From NCBI RefSeq assembly GCF_004349105.1, contig NZ_SMLB01000003.1, positions 62,001-126,000 of the forward strand: 64,000 nt of DNA, read 5' to 3'. This DNA is from Jiangella aurantiaca (GTDB lineage Bacteria > Actinomycetota > Actinomycetes > Jiangellales > Jiangellaceae). The notes below the pieces were generated by a model. The model searched no databases and was not told the origin of the DNA. It saw only the letters and a list, made by a program, of their open reading frames with translations. A program made the position numbers and the translations under genes. Positions 39,187-48,583 of the stretch are shown piece after piece. Within the stretch, counting starts at the first letter, position 1. The number at the start of each line of letters is the position of its first letter.

Positions 39187-39290
39187 CCCACGTCGTCGAT
39201 CAGCCAGTTGTCGCCGACCGGCTCGGTGCCGGCAGAACCCAGCTGGTTGCCGGTCATCGTGGCGAAGGGCTGCGACGGCGTGATGGTAGG
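39171..39290 (-). pseudogene. Possible C-terminal remnant of a secreted protein gene
   Basis: The minus strand ending at TGA 39171-39173 reads as the protein-like end PSQPFATMTGNQLG then SAGTEPVGDNWLIDDVGYTRP, resembling the tail of a beta-sandwich carbohydrate-binding or esterase domain. Upstream of about 39290 the frame turns into low-quality Arg/Pro-rich sequence and has no start. It overlaps the hxlR 3' end by 16 nt. May be the relic of a truncated gene; low certainty. Confidence 0.3.
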
Positions 39291-39377
39291 GGTTCGTCCC
39301 GGCGATCTCGCCGGAACGGTCGGCCGCGATGCCTACGATGGATGGGCGCTCGTCCGTGCCGGATCGGAAGGAGATCC

Positions 39378-42263
39378 ATGCGCTTGGCGTCGCCCCTCGT
39401 GAACAGCCGGAGCGCCGACGGAGAGCTCGTCGCGGCGGCGCTCCGGGCCCACGGCATCGGCGACGTGGACGCGTCGTCGCTGCGCCGCGCCGAGTACTCC
39501 ACCGACGCGTCGAACTACCGCGTGGTCCCGCGGGTGGTCGTGTTCCCCCGCGACGCCGACGAGGTGGCCGGCGTGGTCGAGGTCGCCCGGTCCCTCGGCG
39601 TCCCGGTGACGGCGCGCGGCGGCGGCACGTCGGTGGCCGGCAACGCCGTCGGGCCGGGCATCGTCATGGACCTGTCGGCGCACCTGGACCGCGTCGAGCT
39701 GGTCGACCCGGACGCGCGGATCGCCGTCGTGGAGCCCGGCGTCGTGCTCGGGGCGCTGCAGCAGCAGGCCGCCCCGCACGGGCTGCGGTTCGGCCCTGAC
39801 CCGTCGACGTGGTCGCGGTGCACCGTCGGCGGCATGATCGGCAACAACGCCTGCGGTCCCCGCGCGCTGGTGTACGGGCGCACCGCCGACAACGTGCTAG
39901 AGCTCGACGTCGTGGACGGTCACGGCCGCCGGTTCACCGCTGGCCGCGACCTCGACGCCGTCCCCGGCCTGTCCGCCCTGGTGCGCACGAACCTCGACGT
40001 CCTCCGCACCGAGCTGGGCCGGTTCGACCGGCAGATCTCCGGCTACTCGCTGGAGCACCTGCTCCCGGAGCGCGGCCATGACCTCGCCAAGGCGCTGGTC
40101 GGCACCGAGGGGACCTGCGGCGTCGTGGTACGGGCGACGCTGCGGCTCGTCGAGGCGCCGCAGCGGCCGGCGCTCGTTGTGCTCGGCTACCCGGACATGC
40201 CGTCAGCCGCCGACGCCGTCCCGGCGCTGCTGTCGCACCGGCCGCTGGCCATCGAGGGGCTCGACCGCCGCATCATCGAGACCCTCCGGACCGTCCGGGG
40301 TACCGCAGCGGTGCCGGATCTGCCGGACGGGAACGGCTGGTTGCTGGTCGAGGTCGGCGGCGGGGACCCGGACGACGCACGGGAGCGGGCCGACCGGCTG
40401 GTCCGCGACGGCCGGGAGGCCGGCGCCACCGGCATCCGGGTGGTGCCGGACGGGCCGGAGGCGCGCGCGATCTGGCGCATCCGCGAGGACGGCGCCGGGC
40501 TGGCCGGCCGGACGCTCGACGGTGCACAGGCGTGGCCCGGGCTGGAGGACGCCGCCGTGCCGGTCGAGCACCTCGGCGCGTACCTGCGCGACCTCGACGC
40601 GCTGCTGGAGCAGCACGGGTTGTCCGGTTCGCCGTACGGGCACTTCGGCGACGGCTGCGTGCACGTGCGGGTCGACGTGCCGCTGCACACCGGCGGCGCC
40701 GCGCTGCGGGCGCTGATGACCGACGCCGTGCGGCTGATCGCCGGCTACGGCGGCTCGCTGTCCGGCGAGCACGGTGACGGACGAGCGCGCGGCGAGCTGC
40801 TGCCGTACCTGTACTCCGACCGGATGATCGGAGTGTTCGAGCGGTTCAAGGCGCTGTTCGACCCGTCCGACGTGCTGAACCCGGAGGTCGTGGTCCGGCC
40901 GGCGCCGCTCGACCGCGACCTGCGTCGTCCGGCGGCCGCCCCGATGCCCGCGACCGACGGGTTCGCCTTCGCGCACGACGGCGGCGACATCACGAACGCG
41001 GCGCACCGGTGCGTGGGCGTCGGGAAGTGCCGGGCCGATCACACGTCCACCGGCGGCTTCATGTGCCCGTCGTTCGTGGCGGTCGGCGACGAGACGACGT
41101 CCACCCGCGGCCGCGCCCGGGTGCTGCAGGAGATGCTCAACGGCTCGCTGGTGGCCCGCGACTGGCGTGCGCCGGAGGTGCACGAGGCGCTGGACCTCTG
41201 CTTGTCCTGCAAGGCGTGTGGCACCGACTGCCCGGCCGGCGTCGACATGGCGACCTACAAGTCCGAGGTGCTGCACCGCGCGTACGCAGGACGGCGGCGG
41301 CCGTGGACCCACTACACGCTCGGCCGGCTGCCGCAGTGGGCCGGGATGGCGTCGCGGTTCGCCCGGCCGCTGAACGCGCTGTTCTCCGTCCGCTCGGTGG
41401 AGAGCCTCGCATTGCGGCTGGGCGGCATGGACCCGCGCCGGTCGATCCCGCGGTTCGCGCCGCTATCGTTCCACCAGTGGTGGCGGCGCCGGCGGCCGGC
41501 GGCGGCGACGACGACGACGAGGCCACGAGTGCTGCTGTGGGTCGACACCTTCACCGACCTGCTCTCGCCGTCCATCGGCGTGGCGGCGGTCGAGCTGCTG
41601 GAGTCGGCCGGCTACGAGGTGCTGACCCCTCCGCCAGGCGTCTGCTGCGGGCTGACCTGGATCACCACCGGCCAGCTCACGGCGGCGCGGTCGCGGCTGA
41701 CTGCGCTGGTCGCCGCGCTGGCCCCATACGCCGAACAGGACGTCCCGATCGTCGGCCTGGAGCCGTCGTGCACGGCAGTGCTGCGGTCCGACCTGGTCCA
41801 GCTGCTGCCGGACGACCCGCGCGCCGCCACCGTCGCCGCGGGCACCGTGACGCTGGCCGAACTGCTGACGCGGACCGGCGCAGATCAGTGGGAGCGGCCG
41901 GACCTCGGGGGGGTCGAGGTCGTGGTGCAGCCGCACTGCCACCATCACTCCGTCATGGGCTACGGACCGGATCAGGAGCTGTTGCGCGAACTGGGCGCCA
42001 CGACCACCGTGCTGACCGGGTGCTGCGGGCTGGCCGGCAACTTCGGCATGGAGCGCGGCCACTACGACGTGTCGGTCGCGGTGGCCGAGAACGCGCTGCT
42101 GCCGGCCCTGCGCGCCGCCGCGCCCGGCACGGTCCTGCTGGCCGACGGGCTGTCCTGCCGCACCCAGGCCGACCAGCTGGCCGGCGTGCGTGGCCTGCAC
42201 CTGGCCGAGCTGCTGGTACGCGGCGCGGTCACATCCGCGGCGCGCGGTCCGTCAAGGATGTGA
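39378..42263 (+). CDS. FAD/Fe-S D-2-hydroxyacid (D-lactate/glycolate) dehydrogenase, GlcD-GlcF fusion
   Basis: 961 residues from ATG 39378 with AAGGAG upstream. FAD-binding PCMH domain (about 30-240) with VTARGGGTSVAGNAVGPG and CTVGGMIGNNACGPRAL; FAD-oxidase C domain with YGHFGDGCVHVRVD and SGEHGDGRARGELLP; then a two-cluster ferredoxin-like segment (CVGVGKC and CLSCKACGTDCP, near 548-620) and two CCG-type domains with VCCGLTW and GCCGLAGNFGME for heterodisulfide-reductase-like electron transfer. Known relatives oxidise D-lactate, glycolate or D-2-hydroxyglutarate at the membrane. The single chain replaces separate glcD and glcF genes. Confidence 0.88.
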   Translation: MRLASPLVNSRSADGELVAAALRAHGIGDVDASSLRRAEYSTDASNYRVVPRVVVFPRDADEVAGVVEVARSLGVPVTARGGGTSVAGNAVGPGIVMDLSAHLDRVELVDPDARIAVVEPGVVLGALQQQAAPHGLRFGPDPSTWSRCTVGGMIGNNACGPRALVYGRTADNVLELDVVDGHGRRFTAGRDLDAVPGLSALVRTNLDVLRTELGRFDRQISGYSLEHLLPERGHDLAKALVGTEGTCGVVVRATLRLVEAPQRPALVVLGYPDMPSAADAVPALLSHRPLAIEGLDRRIIETLRTVRGTAAVPDLPDGNGWLLVEVGGGDPDDARERADRLVRDGREAGATGIRVVPDGPEARAIWRIREDGAGLAGRTLDGAQAWPGLEDAAVPVEHLGAYLRDLDALLEQHGLSGSPYGHFGDGCVHVRVDVPLHTGGAALRALMTDAVRLIAGYGGSLSGEHGDGRARGELLPYLYSDRMIGVFERFKALFDPSDVLNPEVVVRPAPLDRDLRRPAAAPMPATDGFAFAHDGGDITNAAHRCVGVGKCRADHTSTGGFMCPSFVAVGDETTSTRGRARVLQEMLNGSLVARDWRAPEVHEALDLCLSCKACGTDCPAGVDMATYKSEVLHRAYAGRRRPWTHYTLGRLPQWAGMASRFARPLNALFSVRSVESLALRLGGMDPRRSIPRFAPLSFHQWWRRRRPAAATTTTRPRVLLWVDTFTDLLSPSIGVAAVELLESAGYEVLTPPPGVCCGLTWITTGQLTAARSRLTALVAALAPYAEQDVPIVGLEPSCTAVLRSDLVQLLPDDPRAATVAAGTVTLAELLTRTGADQWERPDLGGVEVVVQPHCHHHSVMGYGPDQELLRELGATTTVLTGCCGLAGNFGMERGHYDVSVAVAENALLPALRAAAPGTVLLADGLSCRTQADQLAGVRGLHLAELLVRGAVTSAARGPSRM

Positions 42264-42292
42264 CTGGACCCGGCACGGGAGAGTGGGACGTG

Positions 42293-43198
42293 ATGCACGA
42301 CGACGACTGGCTGGCTCAGCGGTTCGAGGAGAACCGGGCGCGGATGCGCGCCGTGGCCTACCGCATGCTCGGCTCGGCCGTCGAGGCCGACGACGCCGTG
42401 CAGGAGGCGTGGCTGCGGCTGAGCCGCACGGACACCAGCGACGTGCAGAACCTCGGCGGCTGGCTGACGACCGTGGTGTCGCGGGTGGCACTGGACATGC
42501 TGCGCTCGCGGACGTCACGGCGCGAGGACCCGCTCGACGACGACAGCGACCGCGACGCCGCCACCATCGACACCGCCGCACCCGACCCCGAGGGCGAGGC
42601 GATGCTGGCCGACGCCGTCGGGCCGGCGCTGCTCGTGGTGCTCGACTCGCTCGCGCCGGCCGAGCGGCTGGCATTCGTCCTGCACGACCTGTTCGGGATG
42701 CCGTTCGACGAGATCGCGGCCATCCTCGAGCGCACGCCGGCGGCCACGCGGCAGCTGGCCAGCCGGGCCCGCCGCCGGGTCCAGGGCGCCCGCGCCCCGT
42801 CCGCCGATCCGGCCCGGCAGCGCCTGGTCGTCGACGCGTTCCTCGCCGCCTCGCGCAACGGCCAGTTCGAGGACCTGCTCGCCCTGCTCGACCCCGACGT
42901 CGTGCTCCGTGCGGACGAGGTCGCGGTCGAGAACGCGCGGGCCGGTCGGGCGCAGGGGGCGCCGGAACTGGTCCGCCTGCTCCGCGGCGCGGACGCCGTC
43001 GCGGGCGTCTTCTCCGGCCGCGCGGCAGGCGCCGAGACCGTCCTCGTCGACGGCGTCCCGGCGGCGGCCTGGGCGCCCGGCGGGCGGCCCCGGGCGCTGT
43101 TCCGGTTCACCTTCGACGGCGACCGCATCACCGCCATCGACTTGGTCGGCGACCCGGACGAGATCGCCCGGCTGGAGGTCACCCTGCTCCGGCCGTGA
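42293..43198 (+). CDS. ECF sigma factor, SigJ-like with C-terminal SnoaL-like domain
   Basis: 301 residues, ATG 42293 preceded by GGGAGA. Sigma-70 region 2 (RFEENRARMRAVAYRMLGSA through QEAWLRLSR, about 8-50) and region 4 (LAPAERLAFVLHDLFGMPFD, about 120-165) are followed by an NTF2/SnoaL-like domain (about 180-300) typical of SigJ/ECF41-type factors, in which the extension controls activity instead of an anti-sigma factor. The NPDKL motif of ECF41 seems replaced by GDPDEIARLE. Starts 29 nt after the preceding dehydrogenase gene, so may be cotranscribed. Confidence 0.85.
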   Translation: MHDDDWLAQRFEENRARMRAVAYRMLGSAVEADDAVQEAWLRLSRTDTSDVQNLGGWLTTVVSRVALDMLRSRTSRREDPLDDDSDRDAATIDTAAPDPEGEAMLADAVGPALLVVLDSLAPAERLAFVLHDLFGMPFDEIAAILERTPAATRQLASRARRRVQGARAPSADPARQRLVVDAFLAASRNGQFEDLLALLDPDVVLRADEVAVENARAGRAQGAPELVRLLRGADAVAGVFSGRAAGAETVLVDGVPAAAWAPGGRPRALFRFTFDGDRITAIDLVGDPDEIARLEVTLLRP

Positions 43199-43224
43199 TG
43201 CCGGCACCGCGCGGGAGGCGATAG

Positions 43225-43390
43225 GATCGCGAATGCCCGGGCTGCGGCCCGGGTGCGACGAGTGTCTGCGAAGTCCGGTTCGATTCCGGCGCTGTCCCGC
43301 AACTGTGATGCCGCCCGCCTGCCGCGGACGGACGAGCCAGGTCGCCAGCCTCGTGGCTCGGATTCGTCCTCGGTAGAAGGGCGGTTCGCA
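43225..43390 (+). promoter_or_regulatory. Cobalamin riboswitch
   Basis: Conserved elements of the B12 riboswitch: AGTCCGGTTCGATTCCGGCG, then GCTGTCCCGCAACTGTGATG (43291-43310), and the B12-box-like GAGCCAGGTCGCCAGCC (43334-43350). Exact ends are uncertain. It precedes btuF by about 50 nt, whose ribosome binding site AAGGAGG is at about 43427-43433, so control is probably by sequestering that site or terminating transcription when cobalamin is plentiful. It regulates the whole 8.7-kb operon. Confidence 0.85.
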
Positions 43391-43440
43391 GATGGCGCCC
43401 CGCCATCCGCGCCCCTTTACCGTCGTGAAGGAGGCGCTAC

Positions 43441-44418
43441 GTGAGATCCACCCGTCCCCTGCGGCTCGCCCTGCTGGCGGCCGCGCTCCCGCTCGTCCTC
43501 GTGGCCTGTGGCGACGACGGCGACGGCGACGCCGCCGCGCCCAGCGACGCTCCGCCGCCGGCCGCGGCCACAGACGCCGGCAACGAGGCCACGTTCCCCG
43601 TCACGATCGACACCCAGGACGGGCCGGTCGAGATCGCCGAGCAGCCGGAGAAGATCGTCTCGCTGTCGGCCACGGCCACCGAGATGCTGTTCGCCATCGG
43701 CGCCGGCGACGCCGTCGTCGCCGCCGACTCGTACTCCAACTACCCGGCGGAGGCGCCGACCACGGACCTCTCCGCGTTCGAGCCGAACATCGAGGCGATC
43801 GTCGGCTACGACCCGGACCTCGTCATCGCGTCCAGCGACCCGGGCGGGCTGGTCTCCGGGCTGGCCGCGGTGGACGTCCCGGCGGTCGTCCTGGCCCCGG
43901 CCGCCACGCTCGACGACACCTATACGCAGCTCGAGCAGCTGGGCGCCGTCACCGGGCACGTCGGCGACGCCGCCGAGCTGGTCGAGCGGCTGCAGTCCGA
44001 CGTCGACGAGCTGGTGGCGCAGGTGCCCGCCGACGCGCCGCCGGTGACGTACTACCACGAGCTCGACGCCAACCTGTACACCGTCACCAGCAGCACGTTC
44101 ATCGGCGAGATCTACTCGCTGGCCGGCATGACCAGCATCGCCGACGACGCGCCCGACGCCGCCGGCGGCTACCCGCAGCTGTCGCCGGAGTTCATCGTCA
44201 CCGCGAACCCGGACGTCGTCTTCTTCGCCGACGGCGGCGTCGGTGGCGTCACCGCCGAGGACATCGCAGCCCGGCCGGGCTGGGACCAGCTCACCGCCGT
44301 CCAGGAGAATCGCGTCGTCGAGGTCGACCCCGACATCGCCAGCCGCTGGGGTCCGCGCATCGTCGACTTCCTGCGGACCGTCGTCGAGGAGCGGACGGCG
44401 CTCGCGCCGGTCGAATGA
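43441..44418 (+). CDS. btuF: Corrinoid ABC transporter, substrate-binding lipoprotein
   Basis: 325 residues, GTG start with AAGGAGG. Lipoprotein signal with lipobox LVAC (Cys about 22), an Asp/Ala/Pro-rich linker, then a two-lobed class III solute-binding protein (PEKIVSLSATATEMLFAIGA; YDPDLVIASSDPGG; ENRVVEVDPDIASRWGPR). The family also binds ferric siderophores, but the cobalamin riboswitch and the cob genes make vitamin B12 or cobinamide the likely ligand. Confidence 0.85.
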   Translation: MRSTRPLRLALLAAALPLVLVACGDDGDGDAAAPSDAPPPAAATDAGNEATFPVTIDTQDGPVEIAEQPEKIVSLSATATEMLFAIGAGDAVVAADSYSNYPAEAPTTDLSAFEPNIEAIVGYDPDLVIASSDPGGLVSGLAAVDVPAVVLAPAATLDDTYTQLEQLGAVTGHVGDAAELVERLQSDVDELVAQVPADAPPVTYYHELDANLYTVTSSTFIGEIYSLAGMTSIADDAPDAAGGYPQLSPEFIVTANPDVVFFADGGVGGVTAEDIAARPGWDQLTAVQENRVVEVDPDIASRWGPRIVDFLRTVVEERTALAPVE

Positions 44419-44422
44419 CGCC

Positions 44423-45484
44423 GTGAGCCGTGCCGCCGGAACCGAGCAGGACGCCGCGACGCCGACGTTGCGGCCGGTCCGGCTGCTCCGGCGCTGGGTG
44501 TTCGGGTCGCTCGCGGTCCTGGTGGCGGCGGTCCTCCTCGGCCTCACCGTGGGGCCGGCGGGGCTGCCGCTGCGCGGCGTCGTCACCGAGATCGTCGACG
44601 TGGTCCCGGGCGTCGACCTCGCCGGCGGGCTGGACGACCGCGAGGCGGCGGTACTCTGGCAGCTGCGGGCGCCGCGGGTGGTGCTCGGCCTGCTGGTCGG
44701 CGCGATGCTGGCGCTGGCCGGGGCCGGATACCAGGGCGTGTTCCGCAATCCGCTGGCCGACCCGTACCTGCTGGGCGTCGCCGCCGGCGCCGGGCTGGGC
44801 GCGACGTTCGCGATCGTCTCCGGCGGCAACCGGCTGCTGGTGCCGCTGGCGGCGTTCACCGGCGGCGTGCTCGGCGTGGCCGCGACGTACGCGCTGGGCC
44901 GCAGCGTCGGCGGGCGCAGCACCAACTCGCTGATCCTCGCCGGCGTCGCGGTCGCGGCGTTCCTGACGTCGGTGCAGACGTACGTGAACCAGCGCAACTC
45001 CGACTCGCTGCGCGAGGTGTACGGCTGGATTCTGGGCCGGCTGCTCACCGCCGGGTGGGACGAGGTGCTGGCGGTGCTGCCGTACATCGGGGTGTCGGCC
45101 ATCGTGATCCTCGCCCACCGGCGGCTGCTCGATGTGCTCAGTGTCGGTTCGGACGAAGCCGGCACGCTCGGCGTCCCGGCGGCCCGGGTCCGGCTGGCGG
45201 TGGTCCTGGCGGCGACGCTCGGGACGGCGGCGGCGGTGTCGGTGAGCGGGCTGATCGGGTTCGTCGGCATCGTCGTGCCGCACATCGTCCGCATGCTGGC
45301 CGGCTCGTCGTACCGGATCGTCCTGCCGCTGGCGGCGGCGGTGGGTGCGACGTTCCTGGTGGTCGCGGATCTCGTCGCGCGCACCGTCGTCTCGCCCGGC
45401 GAGCTGCCGGTGGGCGTCGTGACGGCGTTCGTCGGCGCGCCGTTCTTCACCCTGGTGCTGCGCAGCTCGCGGAGGCCGTGGTGA
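44423..45484 (+). CDS. btuC: Corrinoid ABC transporter permease
   Basis: 353 residues from GTG 44423, five bases after the btuF stop. FecCD-type permease with about ten hydrophobic helices; conserved AMLALAGAGYQGVFRNPLAD and GFVGIVVPHIVRML motifs, the latter being the coupling helix region. The longer open frame upstream overlaps btuF and is not used. Confidence 0.92.
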   Translation: MSRAAGTEQDAATPTLRPVRLLRRWVFGSLAVLVAAVLLGLTVGPAGLPLRGVVTEIVDVVPGVDLAGGLDDREAAVLWQLRAPRVVLGLLVGAMLALAGAGYQGVFRNPLADPYLLGVAAGAGLGATFAIVSGGNRLLVPLAAFTGGVLGVAATYALGRSVGGRSTNSLILAGVAVAAFLTSVQTYVNQRNSDSLREVYGWILGRLLTAGWDEVLAVLPYIGVSAIVILAHRRLLDVLSVGSDEAGTLGVPAARVRLAVVLAATLGTAAAVSVSGLIGFVGIVVPHIVRMLAGSSYRIVLPLAAAVGATFLVVADLVARTVVSPGELPVGVVTAFVGAPFFTLVLRSSRRPW

Positions 45485-46284
45485 CCGCGCTGACCGTCGA
45501 CGGCGTCGGCGTCACCCTGCTGCAGCGCCGGGTGGTCGACGACGTCAGCCTCACCGTCCCGGCGGGGACGTGGCTGACGCTGGTCGGGCCGAACGGCGCC
45601 GGGAAGTCGACGCTGCTGCGGGCGGTGTCCGGGGCGGTCGAGCACGTCGGCACCATCACGTTCGACGGCGTCGAAGTGGCGCGGCTGCGCTCGCGCGAGC
45701 GGGCCCGCCAGGTGGCGGTCGTCCCGCAGGACCCGGCGCGGCCCGACGGCATGACCGTCCTCGACTACGTGCTGCTCGGTCGCACGCCGTACGTGCCGTA
45801 CCTGGGGACGGAATCGGCGGAGGACCTCGCGGTGGCAGGTGAGCTGCTCGACACGCTGGAGCTGCGCTCGCTGTCCGAACGGATGGTCACCGCACTGTCG
45901 GGCGGGGAGTTCCAGCGCGCCGTGCTGGCCCGGGCGCTGGCCCAGCAGGCGCCGGTGCTGCTGCTCGACGAGCCGACCAGCTCGCTGGATCTCGGCCACG
46001 CCCAGCAGGTGCTCGAGTTGGTCGACGAGCTGCGGGCGTCGCGTGGGCTGACGGTGGTCAGTGCGCTGCACGACCTCACCACGGCCGGGCAGTTCGCCGA
46101 CCACCTGGTGCTGCTGGTCGATGGTCGCATGGTCGCGCAGGGGTCGGCGCAGGAGGTGCTGACCGAAGAGCTGATCCGGGAGCATTACGGCGCGCGCGTG
46201 CGCGTGGTCACCGACCCGTACGGCGGCGTGGTGGTGGTGCCACTCCGCTCGCGGCCGGCCCGCGGTCAGGAGGGCGTGGCGTGA
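45481..46284 (+). CDS. btuD: Corrinoid ABC transporter ATP-binding protein
   Basis: 267 residues, GTG in a four-base overlap with btuC. Walker A GPNGAGKSTLL, signature ALSGGEFQRAVLARAL (SGGEFQ), Walker B VLLLDEPTSSLD and switch His in SALHDLT. Powers the import; overlaps cobD by four bases. Confidence 0.92.
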   Translation: MTALTVDGVGVTLLQRRVVDDVSLTVPAGTWLTLVGPNGAGKSTLLRAVSGAVEHVGTITFDGVEVARLRSRERARQVAVVPQDPARPDGMTVLDYVLLGRTPYVPYLGTESAEDLAVAGELLDTLELRSLSERMVTALSGGEFQRAVLARALAQQAPVLLLDEPTSSLDLGHAQQVLELVDELRASRGLTVVSALHDLTTAGQFADHLVLLVDGRMVAQGSAQEVLTEELIREHYGARVRVVTDPYGGVVVVPLRSRPARGQEGVA

Positions 46285-47192
46285 GCGCCGTGGCGGTGGG
46301 CGTCGCCGTCGTGCTGGACGCGGCGTTCAAGGAGCCGCCGCTGGCCGTGCACCCGGTGCGCTGGACCGGGCGCTACCTGACGTGGGCCGGACGCCGCGTG
46401 CCGTCGAGCCCGCCCGGCCGCGCGGTGGTGGCCGGCGGGCTGGCATGGGCGGCCGGTGCGGCGACGGCGTACGCCGCGGGCCTGGCGGTGTCGCGGGCGG
46501 CGGCACGCCTGCCGCTGCCGGTGCGGCCGGTCGTCGCCGGCGTGGCGCTGTGGCCGCTCTTCGCGCATCGGATGCTGCTCGACGAGGTCGCGGGGGTCGA
46601 GCGGGCGCTGGCCTCGGACGGCGTGGCGGCCGGCCGGGCAGCGGTGGCGCGCATCGTCAGCCGCGACGTGTCCGCGCTGTCGGCCGAGGAGGTGCGGCAG
46701 GCGGCGGTCGAGTCCCTGGGCGAGAACCTGTCCGACTCCGTCGTCGCGCCGCTGTTCTGGTACGCCGTGGGCGGACTGCCGGCGGCTGCCGTGTTCCGGT
46801 TCGCCAACACCGCCGACGCCGTCTGGGGCTACCGCACGCCGCGCTGGAACCACGCCGGCCGGATCGCCGCCCGCGCCGACGACGTGCTCAACCTGGTCCC
46901 GGCCCGGCTCACCGGCGGGCTGCTGGGCGGCCGTCGCGTGTCGTGGGGCCGGCTGCGCGCGGAGGCCGCGCTGACCCCGTCGCCGAACGCCGGCTGGCCG
47001 ATGGCGGCGCTGGCGCTGCGGCTCGGCGTGCGGCTGGCCAAGCCTGGCGTCTACGTGCTGGGCGCGGAGGGGCGGCCGGTCGGCCCTGCTGACGTCGCGT
47101 CCGCGCTCCGGCTGGCCCGGCGCCGCGGGTGGGCGCTGGCCGTCGCTGCCGCCGTAATCGCCGGGGTGCGGACGCGCGGAGGCCGCCGATGA
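46281..47192 (+). CDS. cobD: Adenosylcobinamide-phosphate synthase CobD/CbiB
   Basis: 303 residues, membrane protein. N-terminal VLDAAFKEPPLAVHPVRWTG is the CbiB DxxxxPxxxHPVxxxG motif; VRQAAVESLGENLSDSVVAPLFW and NTADAVWGYRTPRWNHAGRI are family hallmarks. Attaches the aminopropanol (phosphate) arm to cobyric acid. Overlaps both neighbours by four bases. Confidence 0.92.
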   Translation: MSAVAVGVAVVLDAAFKEPPLAVHPVRWTGRYLTWAGRRVPSSPPGRAVVAGGLAWAAGAATAYAAGLAVSRAAARLPLPVRPVVAGVALWPLFAHRMLLDEVAGVERALASDGVAAGRAAVARIVSRDVSALSAEEVRQAAVESLGENLSDSVVAPLFWYAVGGLPAAAVFRFANTADAVWGYRTPRWNHAGRIAARADDVLNLVPARLTGGLLGGRRVSWGRLRAEAALTPSPNAGWPMAALALRLGVRLAKPGVYVLGAEGRPVGPADVASALRLARRRGWALAVAAAVIAGVRTRGGRR

Positions 47193-48583
47193 CCGCCGTC
47201 ATGATCCAGGGCTGTACGAGCTGGGCCGGGAAGAGCCTGCTCACGACAGCCCTGTGCCGCTGGTACGCCCGGCAGGGCCTGAAGGTCGCGCCGTTCAAAG
47301 CGCAGAACATGTCCAACAACGCGCGCGTGATCGACGGTGGCGAGATCGGCGTCGCGCAGTGGCTGCAGGCGCGGGCCGCCGGGGTGGAACCCGAGGCGCG
47401 GATGAACCCCGTCCTGCTGAAGCCCGAGTCCGGGTCCAGCCAGGTCGTACGGCTCGGCCGGGTCGACGCCGAGCTGTCCCGGTGGCCGTGGCGCGATCGC
47501 AGCGAGGCCCTCTGGCCCACCGTCGAGAACGCGCTGGCCGAGCTGCTCGACGAGTACGACATCGTGGTCATCGAGGGTGCCGGCAGCCCGGCGGAGATCA
47601 ACCTCGCCGCCAACGACATCGTCAACATGCGGGTCGCCGAGCGGGCCGGCGCGCCGGTGCTGCTCGCCGTCGACATCGACCGCGGCGGCGCGTTCGCCCA
47701 CCTCTACGGCACGTGGTCGCTGCTGCCGCCGCACCACCAGCGGCGGATCCGCGGCTTCGTGCTCAACCGGTTCCGCGGCGACGCCTCGCTGCTGCCGCCC
47801 GGCCCGGAGCAGCTGGAACGGCTGACCGGCGTGCCCACCGTCGGCGTCGTGCCGATGATCCGACACGACCTGCCCGACGAGGAGGGCGCGGCGCTGCGGG
47901 CACCGGTCCGGGGCGGGCTGCCGCCGGTCGCGATCGTCCGCTACCCCACGGCGTCCAACCTGGACGAGTTCGCGCTCCTCGAGCAGGTGGCCGACGTGCG
48001 CTGGGCGACGCAGCCGTGGCACCTCGAGGGTGCGGCGACGGTGATCCTGCCGGGGTCGAAGCACGTGGCGTCCGACCTGGCGTGGCTGCGTGCGTCGGGT
48101 GTCGATGCGGCCGTGGTGGCGGCGGCCGGGCGGCCCGGAGTGCGGGTGCTGGGTGTCTGCGGTGGGCTGCAGCTGCTCGGGCGGCGGCTGGAGGACCCGT
48201 TCGGGGTCGACGGTGCCGGCGACGGGCTCGGCCTGCTGCCGCTGACCACGACGTTCGAGCGCGACAAGCTGGTCCGGCGGCGGTCGCTGTCGTTGCCCGT
48301 GTTCGGCGAGCCGTGGGCGGCACTGAGCGGGCTGGGGGTCGACGGCTACGAGATCCGGCAGGGCCGCACCGTGGGCGAGGCCGGCGCAGACGCCGTCGTC
48401 GTGTCTGAAGGGAACGTCGCCGGCTGGTACCTGCACGGGCTGTTCGAAGACGCGGCTGTGCTCGAGGCGCTGTTCGGCGGCCGGCCGACGCGGAGCCTGG
48501 ACGCGACGTTCGAGCGGCTGGCCGACGTGGTGCAGGACCACCTGGACACGCGGCTGCTGCGCTCGCTGGCGGGGCTGTCGTGA
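47189..48583 (+). CDS. cobQ: Cobyric acid synthase CobQ
   Basis: 464 residues from ATG 47189. N-terminal dethiobiotin-synthetase-like ATPase with GCTSWAGKSLLTTALCRW and FKAQNMSNNARVIDGGEIG, then a class I glutamine amidotransferase with the nucleophile Cys near 324 in GVCGGLQLLGR and a His in YLHGLFED. Amidates four carboxylates of adenosylcobyrinic acid a,c-diamide. Overlaps both neighbours by four bases. Confidence 0.95.
   Translation: MTAVMIQGCTSWAGKSLLTTALCRWYARQGLKVAPFKAQNMSNNARVIDGGEIGVAQWLQARAAGVEPEARMNPVLLKPESGSSQVVRLGRVDAELSRWPWRDRSEALWPTVENALAELLDEYDIVVIEGAGSPAEINLAANDIVNMRVAERAGAPVLLAVDIDRGGAFAHLYGTWSLLPPHHQRRIRGFVLNRFRGDASLLPPGPEQLERLTGVPTVGVVPMIRHDLPDEEGAALRAPVRGGLPPVAIVRYPTASNLDEFALLEQVADVRWATQPWHLEGAATVILPGSKHVASDLAWLRASGVDAAVVAAAGRPGVRVLGVCGGLQLLGRRLEDPFGVDGAGDGLGLLPLTTTFERDKLVRRRSLSLPVFGEPWAALSGLGVDGYEIRQGRTVGEAGADAVVVSEGNVAGWYLHGLFEDAAVLEALFGGRPTRSLDATFERLADVVQDHLDTRLLRSLAGLS

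Noticed and set aside
43417-46185. 922-codon minus-strand ORF opposite the btu genes
   Set aside because: Shadow frame; the plus strand encodes a complete ABC transporter preceded by a riboswitch.
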